The notes under the pieces: generated by a model
Seen by the model: the letters and a program-made list of their open reading frames with translations, nothing else
Databases searched by the model: none
What the model was told of the DNA's origin: nothing
Program-made: the position numbers and the translations under genes
NCBI RefSeq assembly: GCF_001467535.1
Contig: NZ_LNZC01000011.1
Span: 1-64,000 of the forward strand
Length of the DNA: 64,000 bases
Source of the DNA: Legionella worsleiensis
Lineage (GTDB): Bacteria; Pseudomonadota; Gammaproteobacteria; Legionellales; Legionellaceae
Direction of reading: 5' to 3'
In this document: in pieces, positions 36,901 to 44,545 of the stretch
How positions within the stretch are numbered: position 1 is the stretch's first letter
How the letters are laid out: each line of letters begins with the position of its first letter

Positions 36901-38344
36901 CGACTCTACCGCATCAATCATTAATGCAGATATTCTCTACACAGATATATCTTCTGCAGTAATCAATGATTTATTAGCAAAACATTGTTCTGATAATCAG
37001 TTACTACCAGGTCATAGGAAAGCTGATGTAGCTGTTATTGATGAAGTTGATAATGTCGTCATCGATATTCATGCAAACACAACCATGCAGATTTCTCAGG
37101 GAAGCGAAGAAGCCAGTGAAGATTTGGCGTTTTTTTTAAAGCGCTTGAATTCTATTGTAAGAACAGAGCTACCCAAGCGACAGGATTTACCGAAAAGGAA
37201 TGAGCAACGAGACTTTATAAGACAAAGATTAAATGAAGAACTAAGTGATAATCTGTTTTATAGAGATCAATGTGGTGATGATTGCGAACTGGATCAATTC
37301 ATTCGTGCCGCAATTTCTGCTGCAACATTGACACGCGATATAGATTATGTGGTGGAAGATGATCCTTTAGTTATAAATGAAGTGTCTATTTTACGTAAAG
37401 TAGTTCACATCATGCACAAAGACACTACGGGTCGAGCAGATAAACTGTCTCAATGGGGGGAATATATTCATCAATGTGTTGCTGCTCATGAGAATGAACA
37501 TAACAATCCATCGGTAGTAATTCCTGGTATTTCAAATATATTGGCAGAAGGTGATGTATTGACCTATTTAAATGAATGCTATACCTCTCGAATTGGTGTT
37601 ACTGCAACCATGGGAAATCAACGCATTAGAAATAAAATAGAAGAAAGCATCAAGACTAATCTTATCGTAGAAATTCCAAGAGCAATAAGACCTCTTGGGA
37701 CTGAGGCGAATTGGCCTCTTAAAGAGGGAAAACCTGTATATAACAGACTATATAGATTTCCTCCAATGTATAAAAATTCCAAATCAACTCATTATGAAAC
37801 TTTATTGGAAGTAATAACAAAAATTCAAGAGAACAATCAGTCCTGTATTATTTTTTGGAATACAATTGCTGAGTGTGATGACTTTTTTGCGTACCTAAAA
37901 CAAAAAGGGATTAGCACACAAATGATTCAAATTTTGGATGACACCCATGATACAGAAAAAGCCTTAACTACCCAGGCCTTTCGCCCTTCTGAAGCTACAG
38001 TGATTGCACGAGCCAACGAATCCAGAATGATCACACTCACGACAGCAGCAGGAAGTCGAGGTACCGATTTTGATAACATCAACATTGGCATTCTTGCCAA
38101 ACCTAATCTTGGGCGTGTTACCTTGCAAAAATCGGGACGTATCGCACGAAATGGACAATTTGGACAAGTATATGAAATATATTATAAATACGATCTTAAT
38201 AGGTCAGGTATAAATAATAAATCCGAGCGGCAAGAAAGCAATAAAGAGAACTGCCTCGTTTTACATCGTTCACGTATTTTTACGCATGAAGTACTTCAGG
38301 AAGAGCATACGTTAAGAGCCATAGAACACCGAAAACCCAAATAA
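33908..38344 (+). CDS. Very large protein with C-terminal SecA-like ATPase motor
   Basis: 1478 residues. The first ~920 are unrecognised: charged, helical-looking, no signal peptide and no clear membrane segment. The last ~550 match the SecA DEAD motor in order. TGEGKT (Walker A) is at 944-949 and DEVD (Walker B) at 1045-1048, followed by a segment like the SecA preprotein-crosslinking region with DIDYVVED. TATMG comes at about 1232, a second RecA-like fold with IIFWNTIAECDDF, GSRGTDF at 1382-1388 and SGRIARNGQ from 1409. It ends soon after, so the SecA scaffold/wing and C-linker are missing. Cellular SecA is a separate housekeeping gene. No ribosome binding site is obvious. Function unknown; a Dot/Icm-exported protein is possible (glutamate pair near the C-terminus), but that is inference. 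Confidence 0.85.
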   Translation: MFKFLMHFLLRKFLESRIKSAFIDRDEKKTRLKQWLAVAHGGQFDSEAWNIQLNDQQSLVDFGIDVSDQYLAKNRMALSWYERIFFGTYFRRSDLAQSQTYYKSIVEIWLEQKRIEQSNDIEPVKFHWYQRFLNWCVRVSGLEWTFNATNLKENALFETLRQHEGIEDGSRNPHPPQVANEPTSALKMETPSIREKYSVAKLLNSPDIIAKRMTKPSEFEDLVSKDTNQDNTYSNTPPHMRQWLTALRLNQTVDHLHQQQVQHNQNLDNFVNAHDLQRIQETTRWTDDSVLNPLSTGKNRLNELKYSASQNWLMALDRACKAEWEAIKPNRNFTNHQLSISTTALEKLLNAKGHIRSALYTLDLDALPLGFFIDKNTEGNIFVLKYNEKYRLHQLATLRDAALRLDVNNPASDFHLDSTKRACTVTKNELLNTLSERHIELKPRHLDFLNKLDNETHRVTFKGAEGDTPLIETKAYAFRALKIMAETIYPLTTQQTSHKDCDPFLCEFIDILDSFSKIDTSQLTGILRIHDYEHSSTTVYLNNFILNYLKGITNGKEFYAEEIRDALKRYATFNRNEFMWLMEIESATRKYNLNFSETSKGLLYFFDFFEGLGIPVPARSTSLSGYSPLGGFIELKHILDCISLAGHGKNILAKQFQAEYAVNIPKNYALAKSALRAGYAFVHESMLFGIANGLTDFDFDHQSFDLHQVTREEFERLHYGAASMKGVTDGVYFRAMYLRFISFNVDPRYFKEAINTWERITGTTLTAFSGSSTNGINDLETLNSALQNHWKELQHYGLALPSVMAANKKQDAVKTASDVPEAFINVKEALLHAEKEYLSENVDSLLEKIKLPVMLEDTIKQSIYQINKLTKHYAEMSESDLQDRLKSAKQWSLEERIACLRETHCRLTCSQSSANPPKGEWLRLEQLVSVLIAMKEKCLLQIDTGEGKTFILQLIALLKALDNKKVNVITHNESLALDAGDKIKKLAYFLGLKTAKKNDSTASIINADILYTDISSAVINDLLAKHCSDNQLLPGHRKADVAVIDEVDNVVIDIHANTTMQISQGSEEASEDLAFFLKRLNSIVRTELPKRQDLPKRNEQRDFIRQRLNEELSDNLFYRDQCGDDCELDQFIRAAISAATLTRDIDYVVEDDPLVINEVSILRKVVHIMHKDTTGRADKLSQWGEYIHQCVAAHENEHNNPSVVIPGISNILAEGDVLTYLNECYTSRIGVTATMGNQRIRNKIEESIKTNLIVEIPRAIRPLGTEANWPLKEGKPVYNRLYRFPPMYKNSKSTHYETLLEVITKIQENNQSCIIFWNTIAECDDFFAYLKQKGISTQMIQILDDTHDTEKALTTQAFRPSEATVIARANESRMITLTTAAGSRGTDFDNINIGILAKPNLGRVTLQKSGRIARNGQFGQVYEIYYKYDLNRSGINNKSERQESNKENCLVLHRSRIFTHEVLQEEHTLRAIEHRKPK

Positions 38345-38406
38345 TGTTTGAGTGATTATGAAGAGAAGCCATATTAATGAGTATCTGACACAGTCGATTC
38401 TGTATT

Positions 38407-38435
38407 AGGAGAAGTCCTGATGCAGGACTTCTCCT
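38407..38435 (+). terminator. Strong hairpin after the SecA-like gene
   Basis: A perfect 13-bp stem (arms 38407-38419 and 38423-38435) with an ATG loop, 62 bases past the stop. No T-run follows. Probably the transcript end of the large gene. Confidence 0.5.
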
Positions 38436-38586
38436 GCACCAGTTAATTGCTTTTACCTGTCTTTTATATCAATCTTATTTCCCTATAAACGGAAGGATTT
38501 TTTTAACGAACTAGAACGTACTCGGCACCGAACTTCCTTTCAATACTTGGAGTAATGAATAACTTCCTGTATTGAATTTAGGTTAC

Positions 38587-38931
38587 TTAGTCGCAGCTTT
38601 GGGTTTGAGTACAATTTCCATAAGAATCACATTGTTGGGTTGATTGGCAATTGTAGTCCCCGTCGTCATCCGAGTTATTAATAATATAGGCTGGGGCATC
38701 ATAGCCTGGTGCGACATAAACTGGAGCAACCCAGCCATTGCCTGGTCGATAATTTCCCACTCCTATGTCATTATTGTGGTAATAGTAATCAGGGTGGTTG
38801 AATCCGCCAACACCGACATTAGGATGAAATCCACCACCAAAACGATCGCCAAAGCTCATCATGGATGCAAGTAAACCTATGGTAAATAATAAGACTCTGG
38901 AAACAGGGTATCTGCATTTGGATGAATTCAT
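38587..38931 (-). CDS. Small exported Gly/Tyr/Asn-rich protein
   Basis: 114 residues: a basic start, one hydrophobic segment (about residues 11-26, signal peptide or anchor), then a Gly-, Asn- and Tyr-rich stretch (RFGGGFHP, YYYHNND). The acidic, cysteine-rich end (YNCQSTQQCD, NCTQTQSCD) holds four cysteines. AAGGAG with a good spacer precedes the ATG, so translation is likely. No family recognised. It is alone between two longer genes, probably periplasmic or secreted. Confidence 0.65.
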   Translation of the reverse strand: MNSSKCRYPVSRVLLFTIGLLASMMSFGDRFGGGFHPNVGVGGFNHPDYYYHNNDIGVGNYRPGNGWVAPVYVAPGYDAPAYIINNSDDDGDYNCQSTQQCDSYGNCTQTQSCD

Positions 38932-39121
38932 AATCTTCTCCTTAAAGAGGACTCACTCCATTTACTACCATCAACTGTCTCAAAGTATAGCTCTTTTATG
39001 AAACAAAATGTTTTTTAATGATAAAAAAATAGTTCATCATGTTCTTGGTTTGATGAACGAGTTTTCAGCGTTTCAACACAAAGTCATTCTAAACAATAAC
39101 AAACCTGGTGGTTTGGAACTA

Positions 39122-40546
39122 TTAGAAAAACGATAAAAATTTAACCAGTTTTTTTACTTTTCTGGAGAATAATTTGGGGGTGTAGAATTGGCTTGCTACC
39201 CGTTTGCTGAGTTCACTTAGGGTGGGATAAGCAACTATAGTATCTGTAAAGGTTCTCAATGTTTTCCCTTCTCTGATGGCAATAACCCAGGGAAGTAATA
39301 ATTCTCCGGCTTGTTGCCCTACTATAGTTACACCCAGAATATGCCCTTTGGGTGTTACGATAACTTTGATAAATCCTTTAGTTTGTTGCATGGTCTGAGC
39401 TCTGTCGTTGCATGAGTAGTCTGCTTTCAATACTTCGTAGTTTATGCCCAGAGCAGAGCACACGGATTCGCTTTTACCAGCATAAGCTAATTCGGGAGTG
39501 GTATAGGTTACCCATGGGATGGCGTTATCCTTGATCTTGACCGGAAGTTTAAAGGCAATATTTTGCAGTACTATGCCCGCATGATAGTTAGCAATGTGCG
39601 TGAATTGGAACATTCCTGTTACATCACCTATGGCAAATATTTTTTTATTACTGGTTCTAAGCCTTTTGTCGACCAATATTCCTTTAGGATTAAATTGTAT
39701 TCCCGCACATTCACAGTTCAACTGCTCAATATTTGGCTTTCTGCCGGTTGCTACAAGCAGATGAGTCCCTGAGATAACGAGTGCATCCGTATTTTTGTTG
39801 CATTGAATGCTTATTTGATTCGGTTCATTGCAATCAATACGCAAAATATCTGTTTGTTCGTAAAAAGTAACCCCGAGTTGCATCAGCGACAGGCGTACTT
39901 GATCCACTGCGTCAGGATCGTCATGATTTAAAATGCGATCTCTTTCTATCAGGGTAACTTGTGAACCCAGCATGGCAAAGGCCTGGGCTAATTCACAACC
40001 AATTGGCCCACCGCCTATTATTAATAATTGTTTGGGTAAATGGTCTAAATTAAAAACAGTCTCATTGGTAAGGTAATGAACAGTATGCAGGCCTGGTAAA
40101 GGGGGGATGGCTGCTGACGAACCCGTAGCAATAACAAAGCGTTTTGCTTTGATTTCGGTAGAACCTGCTTTTACAGTTTGGCCATCAATGAAGGAGGCAT
40201 TAGCATGAATGACTTTAACCCCCATTCCTTCAAATCGTTGGCTTGAATCATGAACCGCTATTGTGGCAATAACCTGTTTTACATGGCGCATTACCTGAGC
40301 AAAATCGACAGGTTTTTGCGGTGTACTGATTCCCAGAACGTCATTATGATAAGTGTGCCAATGTGCTTTTGCAGCGGCTAAAAGAGACTTTGAGGGCACA
40401 CATCCATAATTTAAGCAGTCTCCGCCCATTTCTCCTTGCTCAATTAAAACAACTTTGAGACCCAACTGTGCAGCCCCTGCTGCTAAACTTAAGCCTCCTG
40501 CTCCTGCACCGATAATTGCCAAATCACAGTTAATTTTTTTGTTCAT
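39122..40546 (-). CDS. Mercuric reductase-like pyridine nucleotide-disulfide oxidoreductase
   Basis: 474-residue FAD enzyme of the class I disulfide reductase family. It has the FAD motif IGAGAGGLSLA, the redox cysteine pair GGDCLNYGCVPSKSLL and the NAD motif IGGGPIGCELA, then GRKPNIEQL and AIGDVTG. The dimerisation domain carries AYPTLSEL, where dihydrolipoamide dehydrogenases have HPTLSE, so the usual active-site histidine is tyrosine. It lacks the MerA metal-binding N-domain and C-terminal cysteines, so it is not a true mercuric reductase. It overlaps the upstream TVP38 gene by 17 bases; that pairing is widespread, but its role is unknown. Confidence 0.88.
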   Translation of the reverse strand: MNKKINCDLAIIGAGAGGLSLAAGAAQLGLKVVLIEQGEMGGDCLNYGCVPSKSLLAAAKAHWHTYHNDVLGISTPQKPVDFAQVMRHVKQVIATIAVHDSSQRFEGMGVKVIHANASFIDGQTVKAGSTEIKAKRFVIATGSSAAIPPLPGLHTVHYLTNETVFNLDHLPKQLLIIGGGPIGCELAQAFAMLGSQVTLIERDRILNHDDPDAVDQVRLSLMQLGVTFYEQTDILRIDCNEPNQISIQCNKNTDALVISGTHLLVATGRKPNIEQLNCECAGIQFNPKGILVDKRLRTSNKKIFAIGDVTGMFQFTHIANYHAGIVLQNIAFKLPVKIKDNAIPWVTYTTPELAYAGKSESVCSALGINYEVLKADYSCNDRAQTMQQTKGFIKVIVTPKGHILGVTIVGQQAGELLLPWVIAIREGKTLRTFTDTIVAYPTLSELSKRVASQFYTPKLFSRKVKKLVKFLSFF

Positions 40547-41243
40547 GAGAGCCTTTAAATTTTTTATAGAATACAGGCATTAGCGACAGAAACGCCAAAG
40601 CCAGAAGAGGCAGGAATAATTCTGGAGAAAAAATAACCGCTAAATCGGGTGGCTGCCCCTGCTCAAAAAGATGATTCAGACTGTTTCCGACCGAAGCATA
40701 AATCATCGATCCTGGAATTATTCCCAAAAATGTTGCCAGGATAAATGTTCGGGCTTTTACGCCAAGTAATGCGGGTACAATGTTTACCGCCCAGAATGGA
40801 AATATGGGCATCAAGCGTAAGACAAGTAAATAGGAGAACGCATTATGGTGAAATCCATGGCGCATTTTAGTGACCCATCCGGAAGTCCTTTGCGCAACCC
40901 AGTCACTAAACGCATATTTCACTATTGAAAATATGAGTATGGAACCCAGAGTTGCACTGAGGACTACAAAAAATGTTCCCCAGAATATGCCAAATAAAAG
41001 TCCGCCAGTTAAGGTCAGGATCAATGCTCCCGGAAAGGAAGCGGCAACACAAACAATATAAGTTATCATAAACAGAGCTACCGCAAGAGGGTAGTGATTA
41101 TGAGTCCATAAAATGAGCTGTTGATGATGCAGATGCAGGGATGAAAAGGTTAAATACTGATTGACTTTGAAAAAATAGAGAAGAAAAAAAATCAGTAATG
41201 CAAGCAATACAGGCCAAATTTTTCTTAAGACACTCAAGGTCAT
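40530..41243 (-). CDS. TVP38/TMEM64 family membrane protein (DedA-like)
   Basis: 237-residue inner-membrane protein with the SNARE-associated (VTT/DedA) core. Key segments are SFPGALILTLTGGLLFG, about five further hydrophobic helices, LRLMPIFPFWAVN and LGIIPGSMIYASVG. Relatives act as lipid scramblases or flippases. GGGAG precedes the ATG. It is cotranscribed, and overlaps by 17 bases, with the flavoprotein gene downstream. Confidence 0.9.
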   Translation of the reverse strand: MTLSVLRKIWPVLLALLIFFLLYFFKVNQYLTFSSLHLHHQQLILWTHNHYPLAVALFMITYIVCVAASFPGALILTLTGGLLFGIFWGTFFVVLSATLGSILIFSIVKYAFSDWVAQRTSGWVTKMRHGFHHNAFSYLLVLRLMPIFPFWAVNIVPALLGVKARTFILATFLGIIPGSMIYASVGNSLNHLFEQGQPPDLAVIFSPELFLPLLALAFLSLMPVFYKKFKGSHEQKN

Positions 41244-41395
41244 TAGTTAGTTCTCCCTGATAATGAATCATGATGACTCGTGATTGCTCGTTGAATAAAC
41301 AGGCAGATCATACCCAACGATAATGAAGATTTTAAGCGACAAGATCAATTGATTTCTCGCTAGCTCTTAAAATTTTATTGCAAAGAGGTTAGACT

Positions 41396-42139
41396 ATGTG
41401 CCATTTTGCATGGGGAAGAGTAGTTTTGGATTCTAAAATACCGCAGCACATTGCCATAGTGATGGATGGCAACGGTCGGTGGGCTGAAAATCGAGGTTTA
41501 GCTCGTATAGAAGGGCATAAAGCAGGAGTTGAGACTGTTAAGGCCATGATCCGTTCCTGTCTCGAAAAAAAAATTGCCTGTCTTAGTTTGTTCGCATTCA
41601 GTTCTGAAAATTGGTCCAGGCCCAGTGCTGAAGTCAATTTCCTTATGGAATTATTTGTTGAGGCATTAAGAAAAGAACTGCCCGAATTAAATCATCATAA
41701 AATCCGTATTCGCTTCACTGGAAATCGAAATCCTTTGTCTGTTGTTTTGCAAAAAGAAATGGAGGAAGCCGAATTCTTAACCAGAAACAATGATCAATTA
41801 ATTTTGAATGTGGTGGTTAATTACGGTGGAAAATGGGATATAGTTACGGCGGCTAAAAAAATGTATGAGGCTGTCAATCAGGGAAAAATAACTCTGGATA
41901 GTCTTAGTGAATCTGATTTTGCTCAATTTCTGGATACGGATGGGTTGCCAGAACCTGATCTTTTTATTCGTACCAGTGGCGAGCTACGAATTAGTAATTT
42001 TTTTCTTTGGCAGTTAGCTTATACCGAGCTTTATTTCACCGAAGTGCATTGGCCTGATTTTGATAATAAAGAGTTTGAGTTGGCTTTGGCTTCGTTTGGC
42101 AAGCGCAAGAGGCGGTTTGGCCAGATAGAGACAGTTTAA
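41396..42139 (+). CDS. uppS: Undecaprenyl diphosphate synthase UppS
   Basis: cis-Prenyltransferase making the C55 lipid carrier for peptidoglycan and LPS. 247 residues. The catalytic Asp is in [23 protein letters not shown] and [16 protein letters not shown] are also present. The ATG at 41396 has GAGG 8 bases upstream; a TTG at 41426 (LDSKIPQH) would give the usual shorter N-terminus. First gene of the envelope operon uppS-cdsA-rseP-bamA-skp-lpxD. The frr/pyrH genes that usually precede it are not adjacent. Confidence 0.96.
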   Translation: MCHFAWGRVVLDSKIPQHIAIVMDGNGRWAENRGLARIEGHKAGVETVKAMIRSCLEKKIACLSLFAFSSENWSRPSAEVNFLMELFVEALRKELPELNHHKIRIRFTGNRNPLSVVLQKEMEEAEFLTRNNDQLILNVVVNYGGKWDIVTAAKKMYEAVNQGKITLDSLSESDFAQFLDTDGLPEPDLFIRTSGELRISNFFLWQLAYTELYFTEVHWPDFDNKEFELALASFGKRKRRFGQIETV

Positions 42140-42153
42140 TTAAGGGTATCCCT

Positions 42154-42951
42154 ATGTTTATGCAACGTTTAATCACATCATTAATACTCGTACCCTTGGT
42201 TCTGATGACCCTTTTTTATGCGCCCGCATGGGCTTTATTGGGGGTGATTTTGCTGGTTTATATTGCGGCATGGAACGAAAGCATGCGACTGATTCCGATA
42301 AATCAGCTGGTTTTCCAGTTAGGCTATCTGGCACTCATGCTGTTGGCTTTGTGGTTTTGTGGTTATGTGTTTTCCTATTGGTTGACTATTGGTCTGGTAT
42401 TTTGGTTGTTTAACTGCATTGCAATACTAGGATTTCCTCATTCTCAACGCTATTGGGGATATGCTGTTGTTGTCGGATGCGTTCTTTTAGTTCTTTTGCC
42501 GCTGTTTATCCAAAGCCTGATTCATGTCTATGAGCTGCCTCAAGGAAAGGGACTGGTTGTGTATTTGCTTTTTTTAATCTGGGCTTCTGATGTTGGTGCT
42601 TATCTGGCTGGAAAACAATGGGGAAAACACAAATTAATTCCTCAGGTTAGTCCCGGTAAATCCTGGGAAGGTCTGGCCGGTGGTTATTTACTTTCTTTGC
42701 TTGTGGCCGGGGCTGGTTTTTATTATTTTGTTCCCTATTCTTTTGCTGTCTGGTTTGGCTTGGCACTATTTACGGTGACCATTTCTGTTTTTGGTGATTT
42801 ATTCATCAGTATTTTAAAAAGGCGTTGTCACTTAAAAGATACCGGAGCCCTTATTCCAGGACATGGGGGTATTTTGGATCGTCTGGATAGTTTGATTGCA
42901 GCCTTGCCCGTGTTTTACTTTGGTTTGACTTTTATTCCTTTGGGAATTTAG
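42154..42951 (+). CDS. cdsA: Phosphatidate cytidylyltransferase CdsA
   Basis: Inner-membrane enzyme making CDP-diacylglycerol from phosphatidate and CTP, the substrate for PssA encoded at 16169. 265 residues with about seven or eight hydrophobic helices. The C-terminal signature ILKRRCHLKDTGALIPGHGG followed by LDRLDSL is complete. Fifteen bases after uppS. Confidence 0.95.
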   Translation: MFMQRLITSLILVPLVLMTLFYAPAWALLGVILLVYIAAWNESMRLIPINQLVFQLGYLALMLLALWFCGYVFSYWLTIGLVFWLFNCIAILGFPHSQRYWGYAVVVGCVLLVLLPLFIQSLIHVYELPQGKGLVVYLLFLIWASDVGAYLAGKQWGKHKLIPQVSPGKSWEGLAGGYLLSLLVAGAGFYYFVPYSFAVWFGLALFTVTISVFGDLFISILKRRCHLKDTGALIPGHGGILDRLDSLIAALPVFYFGLTFIPLGI

Positions 42952-42983
42952 TTTTCGGATTTGAGCACTTTTGGGATAGCGCC

Positions 42984-44336
42984 ATGCTTTTAACTCTGTT
43001 GTATTTTTTACTGGCTTTATTGCTACTGGTTACCGTACATGAGTACGGTCATTTTCAGGTGGCTCGGTGGTGTGGAGTCAAAGTATTACGATTTTCATTT
43101 GGTTTTGGAAAGGTACTTGCCAAATGGCAGGATAAAAAAGGGACTGAGTACGCTTGGTCGCTGTTTCCGCTAGGCGGTTATGTCAAAATGCTTGATGAAA
43201 CTGAGGGCGAAGTTGCGGAGCAAGACAAGCCTTACGCATTTAACAACAAATCGGTTTGGGTGCGAATTGCGATTGTTCTGGCAGGTCCTTTGTTTAACTT
43301 TATTTTTGCTTTTGTCGCATTATGGTTGGTTTTGGTTATAGGGATGCATTCATTGGCACCTATGATTGAATCGGTGAAACCGGGCAGTCTTGCTGCTCAG
43401 GCGGGCTTGGGTCCTAAACAGGAAATCATAGCGCTTAATGATAAAGCGATAAACAGTTGGCGAGATTTTCAATACGCCATGATGCCGCTCATTGGTTCAC
43501 ATGACACAGTTAAAATTACAGTAAAGTCAGAAGTGGATGGTCGTCAAAGTCAGATTCGCTTGCCTTTGACTGACTGGAAGTTGGATGACAAAGCTCCAGA
43601 TGCATTAGACAGTCTTGGCATAGAGCCCTTTATACCGACCATTCCCCCAGTAGTTGGCGAAGTTGTACCTGATTCTCCGGCAGCAAAAGCTGGATTAATG
43701 GTTGGTGATTACATTATCAGTGTTGACGGCAAGCCGTTAAAAGATTGGATCTTTTTGGTAGACTATGTCAAAGAACGACCTGATACCCGGTTAATAGTGC
43801 AAGTAAAAAGAAACAATGCAGAGCAGCGCATTGATATCCTTACCGGAAGTCAAAAAAATAAAGACAAAACAGAGGGATTTATTGGCGTTCGATCGCAAAA
43901 AGTAGATTGGCCGGAACATTGGCTTCGTCTGGAAAGGGAAGGGCCAATTTCTGCTTTGGGTACGGCATTTAATCAAACCATAGAGCTGACTGGAACCACA
44001 TTTATCTTGATGGGACGCTTGGTTACTGGCCGTTTGGCATTAAACAGCATCAGTGGTCCAGTGGGTATTGCTCAGGGTGCTGGAAATTCAGGACGAAGCG
44101 GTTTGACATCGTATTTATTTTTTCTTGCTTTGGTCAGTATTAGTTTGGGTGCTTTAAATTTACTACCCGTACCCATGCTCGATGGCGGCCATTTATTGTA
44201 TTATGCCTTGGAAATTGTCAGACGTAAGCCTCTTTCTGATCAAGTGAAGACTGCCGGAGCTTATTTGGGGCTGATTTTATTGGTGGCTTTAATGTGTGTT
44301 GCACTAACTAATGATATATCACGATTAACGGGGTAG
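42984..44336 (+). CDS. rseP: RseP-type site-2 intramembrane metalloprotease
   Basis: 450-residue inner-membrane zinc protease that cleaves anti-sigma-E within the membrane and removes signal-peptide remnants. HEYGHF lies in the first helix (about residues 18-23). Two PDZ domains follow (PGSLAAQAGLG and DSPAAKAGLMVGD), and the second metal motif is LPVPMLDGGHLLYY near the end. It directly follows cdsA; the dxr gene, usual at this point, is absent. Confidence 0.95.
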   Translation: MLLTLLYFLLALLLLVTVHEYGHFQVARWCGVKVLRFSFGFGKVLAKWQDKKGTEYAWSLFPLGGYVKMLDETEGEVAEQDKPYAFNNKSVWVRIAIVLAGPLFNFIFAFVALWLVLVIGMHSLAPMIESVKPGSLAAQAGLGPKQEIIALNDKAINSWRDFQYAMMPLIGSHDTVKITVKSEVDGRQSQIRLPLTDWKLDDKAPDALDSLGIEPFIPTIPPVVGEVVPDSPAAKAGLMVGDYIISVDGKPLKDWIFLVDYVKERPDTRLIVQVKRNNAEQRIDILTGSQKNKDKTEGFIGVRSQKVDWPEHWLRLEREGPISALGTAFNQTIELTGTTFILMGRLVTGRLALNSISGPVGIAQGAGNSGRSGLTSYLFFLALVSISLGALNLLPVPMLDGGHLLYYALEIVRRKPLSDQVKTAGAYLGLILLVALMCVALTNDISRLTG

Positions 44337-44545
44337 GATTTTTTATTCTTTTCATGTGGTTTTAATGCATATTTTAGTAGGATGTTGGGGATCGCGGGTT
44401 CCGGAAGAGGTTTAATAAAAACAGGGTAATAGAGTGAAGAAACTTGACAGTAGTTTCTACTTCCTATAAAACGGTTTCAATTTTTGGCGTGACTGAACTG
44501 TCTTTTATTTTCAGAAGATCGCGTAGTACTGGACGTAAAAAAATA

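Noticed and set aside
39122..40546. Mercury resistance gene merA or lipoamide dehydrogenase lpd
   Set aside because: No heavy-metal domain or C-terminal cysteine pair, and the HPTLSE histidine is tyrosine; no mer or pyruvate dehydrogenase genes nearby.
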